Of a stretch of DNA of 64,000 nt, positions 48,325 through 58,948 are shown one piece after another. The stretch is from Rotaria socialis (Eukaryota > Rotifera > Eurotatoria > Philodinida > Philodinidae). The stretch covers positions 41,470 to 105,469 of the forward strand of contig CAJNYU010001829.1 of assembly GCA_905331475.1 (NCBI GenBank), read 5' to 3'. The notes under the pieces are model-generated. The model was given only the letters and a program-made list of their open reading frames with translations. It was not told the origin of the DNA and did not search any database. The translations under genes and the position numbers were made by a program. Each line of letters starts with the position of its first letter. Position 1 is the stretch's first letter.

Positions 48325-49909
48325 ATGATAGTTTTGATATTTCTCTTTGTTGCCTTTGCTCAAGGAAGCCGATATGTGGTGCAATGTTCACTATCCAGAA
48401 CATCAATTGAAAATTCTCTTTATGCTGCAAATATTAATAGGCTTGCAGCAATCGTAGTTAATTCAACACATTTTCTCTATGAACAAACAGTTGGTTATAA
48501 TGCATCACGAATAATAGATACAGGTCGACTGATTGATTCATGCAAAACAATTTTTGTCTTGGCTTCTATTTCGAAAACATTCATCGCTGTAGTCGTTCTG
48601 CAACTCGTCGAATTCAATAAACTTGATCTTGATAAAGATGTTAATCAATATCTACTGTCGCATATGAAAGTGATTCATCCAGTGTATCCAACTATTCCGA
48701 TTACAATGCGACATATACTAATCCAGGTCGAACATTCCGGTCCCCGGATCCCGTAGGATACTCCAGGGAATATGCGGGAAAGTCGCCATATCCTGCAGGA
48801 AAACACGGGAAATCGCTGGAACACGGCAGCAATATTCCGGTCAAAAATACGGCCGGACTTTTCCGGCGAATTCCTGCCAAGTTCCGGTGCTTTCCAGCAG
48901 AAATTGATCGGAAATAACCGGAAAAATTTCCAACTGGAATACTGCTTCCACAAAATCAACGGAACTACTCGGAACTGACTGTTTCCAGGCTGGACTGTTC
49001 GACCTGGGAACACATACATCAGGTATTGGACCTAATTTCGATGAAGAAATGAAACATTACTTGCCAAGTGATGATTTTACTAAGAAAAATCTTAGTGATA
49101 CAATTTTACTGTATATAAATAATAAATCCAATTGGTTGTCCAAGCTACCCGGAACTACATTTCATTATTCTAATACTGGTGCTAGTTTAGTTGAATTAGT
49201 TATTGAACAAATAGCAGAAATTCCATTTGGACGACACGTAAAAGAAAACATTTTGCAAGCATTAGATGTTTCGAAACAAGATGCTTGCTATCGATTGAGT
49301 GATTTTGAAAATGGAAAACAAGATTTAATGGAACATTATATATTTAATTCATCTTGACTTGAACAAACGCAAAATTGGTTACCACAATTAAATATTACAC
49401 GACCAGCTACGTTGTTAATACGGCATTAAATCTACCATGAATGACTACGAAATGCTTAACATTTTGAACAGTCAAAAGTCATATTATTTTAGGTGGATAA
49501 TACATCCGAGTTGCTTTACATTCCTCACTTTAGTGTGACTGATTATCCAGCTGGTCTACTTCGTATGTCGGCTCATTCACTGGCTATCTATTTCCAATCA
49601 TTTCTCAATAATTTCCCATCTGTTCTATTGAATTCATCTTCCGTAAATGAAATGATTCGAGTTAACCGAAATGAAAAGGCAGAGGTTCGATTCGGTTTGC
49701 TTTGGTATTGGTTAAATTTCCATAGAAGTCGTTTTATTGGGCATCGGGGTGTTATGCTTGGTATAATAAATATAATGATGGCAAATGCTAATAGAACTTT
49801 AGGCGTAGCTATCTTATCGAATGGTGATGTTAGAAAGTCGGACGAGTCAGCAAAAAATGTTGAAGTAACAAATAATGAGTCTTATGATCAAATTGTTCCA
49901 TTGCTTTGA
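48325..49909 (+). pseudogene. Serine beta-lactamase-like (class C/LACTB-type) gene, disrupted
   Basis: The start ATG at 48325 gives a secretory signal (MIVLIFLFVAFAQGS), then ALLY-like ANINRLAAIVV and the SxxK active-site motif SISKTF. The frame is cut at RHIL by the element at 48722-49008. Beyond it the reading resumes HTSGIGPNFDEEM and reaches the YxN motif (FHYSNTGASL). A TGA at about 49355 follows YIFNSS, further stops lie to about 49492, and a last block (49493-49909) has HFSVTDYPAGLLRMSAHSL and GHRGVMLGI, the counterpart of the KTG/HxG triad. The insertion plus independent stops show a dead gene; part of the 49355-49492 gap might be an intron. The family includes hydrolases acting on esters, amides and peptides, and animal copies are not antibiotic-resistance genes by default. 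Confidence 0.82.
48722..49008. mobile_element. Foldback element with TCCAGGTCGAACA ends and TTCCGG interior, inserted in the beta-lactamase-like gene
   Basis: A 287-bp element. The left end TCCAGGTCGAACATTCCGG pairs with TGGACTGTTCGACCTGGG at the right. AA lies at 48720-48721 and 49009-49010. Removing the element and one AA joins CATATACTAA to CACATACATCAGG, giving H-I-L-T-H-T-S-G, the conserved motif of class C beta-lactamase-like proteins. This independently confirms boundaries and duplication. The interior is rich in TTCCGG/CCGGAA and TTCC..GGAA words. Confidence 0.92.
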
Positions 49910-50149
49910 ATGAAATTTTCCATTGAACTTACCATGCAAGTGTATTCAAGTATTTCAAAATGAATAGCAACAATAAATAATCTTTTGCTGAAAATCAAAT
50001 TTTTTTTTAAGTAGAAATTGAAGATATAAGTGTTCTCTTCACATGCAACACACTCTTTCTTATCAAGAAGGAAAACATAAAATCTAGGGATTCGACGTTT
50101 CGAATGAATTTTATAGCCCAACGGCGGGTGTGTGTGTGGGTAAAGAATG

Positions 50150-51650
50150 AGTTATCCATACCCACACCCACATCCTCATGCATTGCGGATACATTAAAGG
50201 AAATTGCGACGTAACCTGTACTTCTAGACAACGATCGAATGGGAAAATTATCGAAGCATTTGAATAAATTGGTTCTGGTTGAACATAAATTAACATTTGA
50301 CCTGGAAGTGAACTCATTGGTGTATTACTTGTTTTGCCAATAAAATCTTCAACCCTAAGAACAAGGAATGCTTAAATTCAGTTTCCTATATTAACAAACA
50401 TCAACTAACGTAGAATACTATTCTCATTGGCCTGAAAAAATCAGAATGATCTAATGCTAATTGCTCAATAACTAATAGCAATACAAAGGCTCTAGTGGAT
50501 GATAAAGGCATATACGTAACTAGTAATGCCCTTACCTGAATAGCAACTGCATACCAAACACCAACTTTCAAACCAGTGAATGTAATAGTGCAGTCGGACA
50601 GAGTTGTACCAGTAGGTAGACTACTTGGATAACAAATACCAGCGCATTCGTCAATGGCTTGACGAATTGGATAAATCGAAGTCGATTTTAGTGTTCCTAA
50701 AGTTTGGAGGGTGGTTGGTCCGATTATAGACACTGTTGTTGTATCTGTAGTCGTGTCCGTTCCCGTTGCGCTATCACAGCATGTAATCTTACATTTTGAA
50801 GTCGTACACACGCTGCCTTGTCAATCACTAGAGTTACAAATTTTATTTAACACGCATTGACAAGACTGTCTTTTTTGTTCTGATACTCATGAATTCTGAT
50901 TCAACATTTTTTATTTGATGACTTTAAACAGTGTAATGGTGATTGTCATAGTTTTCTTCAGAATTCGAGCATTTTCGTCTTCGATTTTCAGATGTAAATG
51001 TTGACCATCGACAGCGTACATCATCATCTGTATTTGCATCGGAAACAGGAATCGTAATTTGAATTGTTTTATTTATCGTGACATATTGTGGTGAAACAAA
51101 GTTGGGCACAGGTGGATTATTAAGGAAACCATCTGACCGTCTGCGAAGATCAATGAATGTAACAATTGAGCTTTCAAGGCCTGATTGAGGAGGATCATTT
51201 CATGGTGCCCAAGCACTTCCTCTATAAGCCGCATAGAAGTGTGCATCAGCAGAAAGTGTTTTATTTTTCGTTCTTTCACTTGCCATCCGTTTCAATGATG
51301 AACTAGCTGATGCACACTCAGTGAGAATATTAATTGGCGCAATAGAATATTCACCATCCGTTGAACAATCAACAACACGACTCAGATTAGTGTCAGCACC
51401 GACAAAGCCAGCTGTTGAGATTGGCACATTGTATATATGAATACGTTCATGAATAAGTCTGTGTAATAATAATATCAACTGAATTATCATTATCATAGGG
51501 GTCGACGGAAGTCCATCTAGTAGTTCCTCTGCTGAAGTGTTTTCCATTAATAAACTCGTATGAGCAAACTAATATCAAGAGACGTAAATACATAGTTTCT
51601 AACTGCGTATGTCTATCAATAAAAATCTACAAAAGTAAAATATATTTCAG
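50150..51650 (-). pseudogene. Broken gene for a large extracellular protein
   Basis: Ordered homologous blocks on the minus strand. One spans 51540-51205 (VDCSTDGEYSIAPINILTEC, then FYAAYRGSAWAP) and is cut by a TGA. It continues after the stop with GLESSIVTFIDLRRRSDGFLN, PPVPNFVSPQYVTINKTIQI and DANTDDDVRCRWSTFT. Then come ECAGICYPSSLPTGTTLSDC, TITFTGLKVGVWYAVAIQ and VEDFIGKTSNTPMSSLP (to about 50260), and LEVQVTSQFPLMYP. The D-D-V-R-C-R-W and ECAG.C...LP..T.L..C.ITFT pattern is that of repeated cysteine-paired modules in big invertebrate surface proteins that accompany fibrillar/EGF-type modules. A Thr-rich insert (GTDTTTDTTT) and a TG/CA simple-repeat patch at about 50125-50180 interrupt the order. 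The stop and frame changes suggest a pseudogene, although some gaps may be introns. Confidence 0.6.
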
Positions 51651-53594
51651 AATACTATTTGATGAAACTCGTCTTGAGGGTATGCCATTAATATTCTACT
51701 ATCCTGATGTTACCATAGGTGGATCACAATTTGATCTACAAATTTTCAAGACTAATCTACTTTTCAAGTGACACTAACAAATGAATATTTCAACATAGTA
51801 CAAATGCAAAATTAGATAATATCTAATTTATAGATATTTATACTCGCATAGATATTTACAAAGTTAACTTCTGTACCTTTCAGCATACTTCTAGTTGCAA
51901 TAGTATTGACCGTACCTGAGTACTGCTGTAGCAAACTGAAATGACTATCATGTTTGACAAATATGAATAATGACTGGTACTGCTTTTTCTTTGCTCTGAA
52001 AAACTTTTGCGGCGAAAACAAATCTTATTTTTCTCCAATAAAGAAATGAATGTAGTTAACTGACATCTGCATACTTCCTTACAGGAAACCGTACTAGTAA
52101 TGTTTATCCTTTATACTGTTTTTTAGTCAATTCATATTCAACCAAACTAAACATGGCTTGATGATAATAATCACTTGGAACACATAGATGTGTATTACTT
52201 TACAACGCCATTCTAAGCCAAAGTGTATGCACTTCCACTGGGTCAAAATACGAAGTACAATTTATATATACGTATAGATGGATTGTAAGCAAAAAAATAC
52301 GATACCCTGGATAAAAAATAAACTTGATGTTAAAGTTGTTCTGATAGTAAAGTTTGTATTTAAAACCATTGAGTTTAACATTATCTTTATGATCTGTTAG
52401 ATATGAATATCAAGACAGAATACTGAAATTCAAATTTCTTAGCATCTGTTATTGTTTTCTTCTCGTAAGACGTATTATACTTGGATGCGTCTACAGTGTA
52501 CCTCTAGATTTGGTTTTTTATTCTCTATAGTTTATTCTTCGAAGGTTCATTGACCGTACTACTTTGTCCTCTTATTATGCATTTTTGATGAACCACGTCA
52601 TCCTCGTAATGTATACACATGACGTCAACAACAAAACAGGAAAACTCCCAAGTGATTAACGATTGGTTTTTATTTTAAGAACAAAACTAATCATTTTATG
52701 TAAAGAAACTATTGTAATTATATGTTGCCATCAATTGGTTATTGCGTTTACTCCTTATAATGTTCACGTAGTTACTGGAATTGATGTTGAAACAATGAAA
52801 TCTGACAAAATATTATATGTTTAATTAAAATTGGAAAAAGAAGTCTTATGCAAGGTTGAATATAATTATAATTCTATGCGTTTTTAAATATTAAAAACTC
52901 TATTGTTTTAGTTGCAGTAAAATTAGCAATCATGGTAGGCATCATCCGAGAATGTGATATCGATCATACTATAATTTCGAGTGAAAAACTTCAAAGATAA
53001 ATATTTCGATAGAATTCTAAAAATATCTTTGACTTGACGTTCTTAGCTCGTTGAGTATTAAGTCGATATGTGCGTGTTAATTATGTTGATTTCTACTGAC
53101 GAGACATGTAGAAATTAAATTTTGTTCTAAAGAAACACCAAAACATAAGTAAACCTCGAACTGTGTCTTGTTTTAAAATAGAAATTTTATCTTAAAATAT
53201 TTAAAAACAAATACTCGAGAGTAATTATAAGATGATTGTAGATAAATCGAATGCCATTTTATAATTTAAGATAATATTATTCCTTTAACAGACGCGAAGA
53301 AGCGTCTTGCATTAATAAATAAAATAGAACATCTAAGACATGGTAATCTTTGACCACCGATTAATGTATAAGTTTACTATGGAGATTGTGTGGCTACTAC
53401 AGTTTTCGTGGATTGCACTAGAAAAATGTAGAACAAACGAATAATTAACCAATACTACATATTTTTAAGCTGAAAATATTTTTTATGGTTATCTCGATGT
53501 TCGTTCGTTACCTGAAAACAAGAAAAATTGATTTGTTCGAGGCCAATGTTAAACACTGCTGTGAACGATATATCAGATGAAGAGTGATTCTAGC
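51651..53594. other. Intergenic region, no gene recognised
   Basis: AT-rich; the open frame at 51812-52021 (-) has no family signature. A palindromic CRE-like TGACGTCA occurs at about 52619-52626, without a gene start nearby that would give it meaning. Confidence 0.5.
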
Positions 53595-54197
53595 TGACGA
53601 GCGAACGTTTCCAAGTGATGCCAACCATTCGGGTTCATATTGTGCTCATAAGTAGAACCCAGTGAGACTAGAAAAGACCTCAAAGGTTTCGTGCCAGTAG
53701 GTTTCTCTTTCAAAGTTATGACCGGTTTACTGAATTTTCGACTTTGGACAAGGAATTTCGAACTGAAATTTTCCACAACAATAGGCCTCATCGATGTTAG
53801 AAGGTTCCAAAAGTTTCAGTGAAACCGGATGCATCAGTCTCGAGATATTGAATGTTGAAGAGAAGTCAATTTTATGACAGTTTTTTGGAAAATGGTCGCT
53901 TTCATCAATATGCAATATCTCGAAAATGATGCATCCGTTTTCATTGAAACTTTTGGAATCTTTTAACATCGATGACACCTATTGTTAGGAAAATTTTCAG
54001 TTCGAAATTTCTTCATTCAGTTTTTCTATAAATTTCTTGCCCAAGGTCGAAAATTCCGTAAAACGGTCATAACTTTGAAAGAAAGGCCTAGCGGCACGAA
54101 ATCTTTTATGTCTTTTTTAGTCTCACTGGGTCCTACTTATGAGCACAATATGAACCAGAATGGTTGGTATCACTTGGAGACGTTCCCTCGTGAGTAG
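53595..54197. repeat. ~600-bp inverted repeat (foldback)
   Basis: The left arm (53595 to about 53850) and right arm (about 53910-54197) are diverged reverse complements. Shared blocks include GTCTCACTGGGT(T/C)CTACTTATGAGCACAA, ATAACTTTGAAAG and TGATGCATCCG. Each arm happens to be open in the outward direction (LVSLG.TYEHNMN.NGW.HLETF), so the two arms read as similar peptides, but no known domain is seen. Homology stops sharply after CACTTGGAAACGTTC. A transcript across it would fold into a long hairpin. Confidence 0.75.
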
Positions 54198-55287
54198 TAG
54201 ATCGTTATCATCCTCACACACTCATACTGTCACTCTATTATACAATGGAAGCGGCTTTTGTATTTTGATATCTTTCGATAAGATAAATATCCTGACTGTT
54301 ATTTTAAAATAATAAGTATTGGGGAAAATGCGTCTTATTCTAATTTCTAGAACTTGTTGCATAAATTCTGCATGGAAACAAGGAGGTTTACAACCTTTTC
54401 TTCAATATCTTTCATTTTGAATCAGTTAATTCCCGCGAATAAATATGTACTGGTCAAGTGTCGATGAAAAATAAATACGCCTGTATTTAGTAATCAAAAT
54501 TTGTTGTCATGTATATCTGTGCGTTCCAGATCGAATAGGGATGTTCCACTGATGCATCCGAAAAAGTCGCATCTGCAACATGTCTCAGGCTGTTTCTAAG
54601 TCATTTATTTAATGCTATAATTTAATCATAAATACAAATCAATTAAGTATTGACAATAGTTTCGATGTAACACCAGAGCCAATAGGGAAGAATCTATGTT
54701 CCAAATCGTTGGAAATTTCTCGAAGTCCCGCGAATTTTCTTCAATTTTGTTTTTTCCCTTTCATTATGGAATCATCTAACGTGTATGCATACTTTCTATC
54801 CATTCATATTGCACAATTCACGCAATTACTTTAACTTTTTCTTTTCATAAATGAGGCAAGCACATATGTATGAAATATTCCAAATTGTGTATGCTGAATG
54901 TCTCTAGGAGAAACTCATGCAAATGATCTGAGCGTCGAATGCATTACATGTTTCGTTTTTATTGTGCAACATGTAGTTTTTATTAAACTTCTAAAGTTTC
55001 ATTACTCTTTGAGTCAGATGTAAAAAAAACTTGCTTTTATCAGCGCCTTCTCTGCTGTCATCTAGAATGCAGTATTATGCTAAAAAACAACAAAAACATA
55101 GCTCTATACTTGATTGGACGTTTTCTTTTCACTCTAGTAATTACCTGTACTGTGACTTTTTCTTTCCTTTTGTTGGATTGTTTCTCTTTAACATACATTT
55201 TTAAAGACACAATAGTGTTTTTTCCCAGTGTAAATACTTATAATATTTAAAACTTGATGTCAATTTCATTTGCTCGTAAAACAAGCT
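54198..55287. other. Intergenic, promoter side of the p38 gene
   Basis: AT-rich DNA with no gene. The proximal 200 bp should contain the p38 promoter; no specific site is supportable. Confidence 0.5.
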
Positions 55288-57781
55288 ATGGCTACTAATA
55301 ATGAAGATCAACCGCAATGGTATAACGTTACTTGTGGTACATGTACATACACATTACCTGTACGATATCAGGATACAGTTCCTATTGGGCAGGGTGCTTT
55401 TGGTGCAGTGATGTAAGCTGAAGAAAAACGTTTCATTTCATTTTTATTATTCTCTTATTATTACCTCTTTTTTCAGTCGTGCTACAGATAAAGTATGTTT
55501 GATGATATAGACAATTAAATAAGTATGAATATATTCTAATTTAGAAAACAGGTCGGCGTGTAGCTATTAAAAAACTGCTTCGCCCATTTCTAACTAAAAC
55601 TCATGCCAAACGAAGTTACCGAGAAGTTAAAGTACTCATCGATCTGAATCATCCTAACAAACAGGTGAGTAAAAAACAAAGGCATTCTACATATTACTAT
55701 AAATCAGCTGGCATTTCTACTATCGTAGATTGTGCAATTGTACGATGTATTTACACCGGACGAACGCCTTCAAGATTTTCAAACATTGTATGTTTTATTA
55801 TACATCTACATTTAATAAAGATGCTAGCTTTCTATTGTTTTATAGATATTTTGTCTTTAACTATATTCCCTATAACATGGATCGAGTTATCAAACGGGGG
55901 TTACCAGTATCAGATCCTCATACTAAACTAATCATGTATTCAGTTTTACGTGGTTTGAAGGTACAATAACTTTCATCACTGATTCTAGCTAATACAATTA
56001 TATTTTCGTTCTATTCTATTTAGTATATACATTCAGCTGGTATTCTTCATCGTGTAAGTCTAGCAAAGATATTTTTCTACGACAAACAAACACGATTGTT
56101 TATTTCGTTTTTATAGGACCTTAAACCAGAAAATGTTGGAATTGATAACGATTCTAATGTTACCGTAAGTCTTTTATCCATCCTAACCTAGCATTAATTA
56201 AGTTTCACTCCTCAACTAATACTTTTGCCACTTGTTTCCATTTGAATAACACTAATGGATTGGTACCAACGGCCAGGGGCCGCGCAAAGGACCTAAGATT
56301 GGGGAGGGGAGGGGTGTAAAAGTGTATTTCAACAAAGTTTAGCAAAAAAAAGTACAGAAAATTTACCCTTGTTGACGGAAAAAATTGAAAATTGTCAATT
56401 ATTGGGGGGGGTACACTCGCCCCCCCCGCTTCCGCGGTCCCTGCCAACGCCATAACAAACGTATTATTCTAACATGCTTTTTGATTTTATTCCGTTTCTA
56501 TCTATTAATGGATAGTTTCAAAAGATTGACATTGCGATCTCATATAACACATAAAGGATTCTGGAATACGACTAAATAGAAGTACATTGAGAATAGACCA
56601 ATGCTCACTTTCTCTAATTTCAAAGATTTATTATCTTTATTAGTTTGATTCTGCCTGAGTGGAATGAAACTCACATCCCATATAATGCTCATCGACAGCA
56701 TAATCCCGCTGTACCTTCTATTACTCTTTAATAGATTCTTGATTTCGGTTTGGCCCGTACTGCGTCAGATGGCATTCAAACAGGTTATGTTTCTACTAGG
56801 TATACTAATAAATTTTTCTTCTATTTCAACAAGTATACAGAAAGCTTTTTATTAGGTGGTGGCGTGCACCAGAAGTGTATGTGAATTGGGAACGCTACGA
56901 TGAAAAATTGGATATGTGGTCTATAGGTTGCATGATGGCCGAACTAATACTGCTCAGACCAATTTTTCGTGGAAAGGATCATATTGATCAGTTAAACAAA
57001 ATATTTGACATAATCGGTACACCGAATTTGGAAACATTACATGAACTATGCACCGCACGTTTGTATAAGAAAAGGATAATCATGTAAAATATATATGATC
57101 TAATTTTAGACACGTATAGTTATATTAGTAGATTGGCACCGAAACCAAAACAGAATTTTAATCAATTGTTTGGTTTTAAATACGATGTAACAGGCGAGAA
57201 AATTATATCGGGTGTTTCACCACAAGGTAGATACTTCGGAAAAAAATATAGTAGAAAACAGTTATTTCATATCATATTTTTTTTCTTTTTAGGCGTTGAT
57301 TTACTTGATCGTCTTCTATCGTTTGATCCTCGTCTCCGACCAACCGCCGAAGAAGCCCTGGGTAAAGTATCATTTTATGAATCACAGCCATTGATTTTAT
57401 TTTATTTAAATGGCATATTTTTAATTTAGCTCACCCATATTTGGCTGAATATCATGATCCAGAGGATGAACCGACTACAACACGTCTGGTTGACAATTAT
57501 CAAGATGCAGATCTTAGCATATTAGAATGGAAAAGTAAGTAGTTTGAATAGAGAATTGGTTTTGATGAAGTTTTGTCTTGATAAGCGTTTTTGCGTAATA
57601 AAACGGTTGGTACTGTTTCTTCAGCATATTCTAAATTATCCTTGGTTAAAAATTTTACTTGTTAATCAGTAGATGCGTTTTCTTTCAAATTCGTCTAATT
57701 GTTTTAGCTCTTATTTGGCAAATGATTCAAGAATTCGTTCCACCATCTTGGATTAACGAAGATGTTAATCGCACTTCGTGA
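55288..57781 (+). CDS. p38-type MAP kinase
   Basis: Thirteen short exons can be followed from the ATG at 55288 (MATNNEDQPQWYNVTC) to TGA at 57779-57781 (NEDVNRTS). Features in order: glycine-rich loop GQGAFGAV; VAIKK with the catalytic Lys; a RSYREVKVLIDLNHPNK helix; hinge region LYFVFNYI; catalytic loop HRDLKPEN; DFGLAR; then the activation loop GIQTGYVSTRWWRAPE. The TGY dual-phosphorylation motif identifies p38. The DIWSVGC equivalent is DMWSIGCMMAEL, followed by GKDHIDQLNKIF and the C-lobe [38 protein letters not shown]. Length is near the usual ~360 residues. Departures from typical p38 are WWRAPE for WYRAPE and DLKPENVGID for DLKPSNLAVN. The intron between the DLKPEN and DFG exons contains a hAT-like MITE. 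Role by family: cytoplasmic/nuclear stress-activated Ser/Thr kinase phosphorylated by MKK3/6. Confidence 0.93.
56274..56443. mobile_element. Small hAT-like MITE in a p38 intron
   Basis: 170 bp, with ends CAGGGGCCGCGC (left) and the complement of CCGCGGTCCCTG (right). Flanks CCAACGGC (56266-56273) and CCAACGCC (56444-56451) form an 8-bp duplication with one mismatch. The interior has G-runs (GGGGAGGGGAGGGG) and a run of eight or so C. No coding capacity. Confidence 0.8.
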
Positions 57782-58948
57782 GATAGATTGATGAACTATA
57801 TATACGTAGTCGGCTCAAAACTTTGCCGGTGTTAGTCTTTACTTTATGCATTAATACTAATCATTCTTTTTGTTCTATTTAATCGTGAATGGTCATTTTA
57901 TGTAAATTTCCGTGATAAAGGATCTGCTTGAAAATTTCTGCTCAACAAAGCAGAAAATGGTGTATTCTTTGTCAATAAAAGAAACTTTTCCTTTTAGTAA
58001 AAAAAGTCTTCGGTTTATCTCTTTGAATACTTGCATTCTTAATTATTTAATGTTTGTGTCTATCGTCTAAACATAACGTGCACATTTCAATGTCTCATTT
58101 ACAATTATTCGTGGTTAAACGATATGAAGCGAAAAACGCCGTTGAAATTCGGAGTTTCTTTATGATTAATCATTTTGGTCAGTATTTACATTTCAAAAAG
58201 TACACAGAAAAATTGAGAAATTCAAGAAATGATGGAGAAAACTCATCACACGAATACTAATATGGCAGTAAAGTAGTTATTATTTGACTATTAGAATGCG
58301 AGGTTTGTTGAACTGATTTAATGATGTACGATGCAATCAATCTATGAAAATGAAACAATTTAGTAAAAAATAGAAAGTAATTTGAACTTAAGCGACATCA
58401 TTCCAATTTTCGCTGTTTCAAGAATGTATCTTATCTCTATTTAATAACACCATTGCTCACCTGAAAATACTTCAGATTCCTATATGAAAAATAGTTGAGT
58501 TATTAAACAAAAAGAAAGAAACAGTCTTTTTGTTAAATCATCGAGTTACTTGATATTCATTCATTTATATTATGAAAAATAAGTTTTTTTAAATATCAAC
58601 GAAAACTAATAAAACATTATTTGCTGTTTATGTAACCAATGTTCCTTTATGTAAAACAATAATTTGTTCGAATACGAAGAATAAATCACCGAGCAAAGAC
58701 AATTGTTTCACATGGGCAACAGCTTTGCAATCAACGCACAGTATAATTAATCATAGCATACTAAAATTCTATTTATTTGAATCCAATCATCGCCGATTGA
58801 TTTAAAGATGAGTATTTGAGATACGCAAAGATGTATTGCTTCAGTAATATCTGATAAAATAAACTGAATTGAAAATAAACAGGTGACATGATCAACATCG
58901 AATAGAAGATTTTACTTAACGAAATCTTCATTTCATAAGCATTATAAA
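57782..58948. other. Intergenic between convergent p38 and GNT-I-like genes
   Basis: Contains the two 3' flanks. No gene supported; the open frame at 58054-58260 (+) has no family signature. Confidence 0.55.
57974..57979 (+). terminator. Candidate polyadenylation signal of the p38 gene
   Basis: AATAAA about 190 bp after the stop codon on the sense strand. Hexamer and position fit, but AATAAA is common in AT-rich DNA. Confidence 0.4.

Noticed and set aside
50125-50180. TGTGTGTGGG / CCCACACCCACA hairpin as internal telomere-type repeat.
   Set aside because: Too short and irregular; better explained as a simple TG/CA repeat in a pseudogene.
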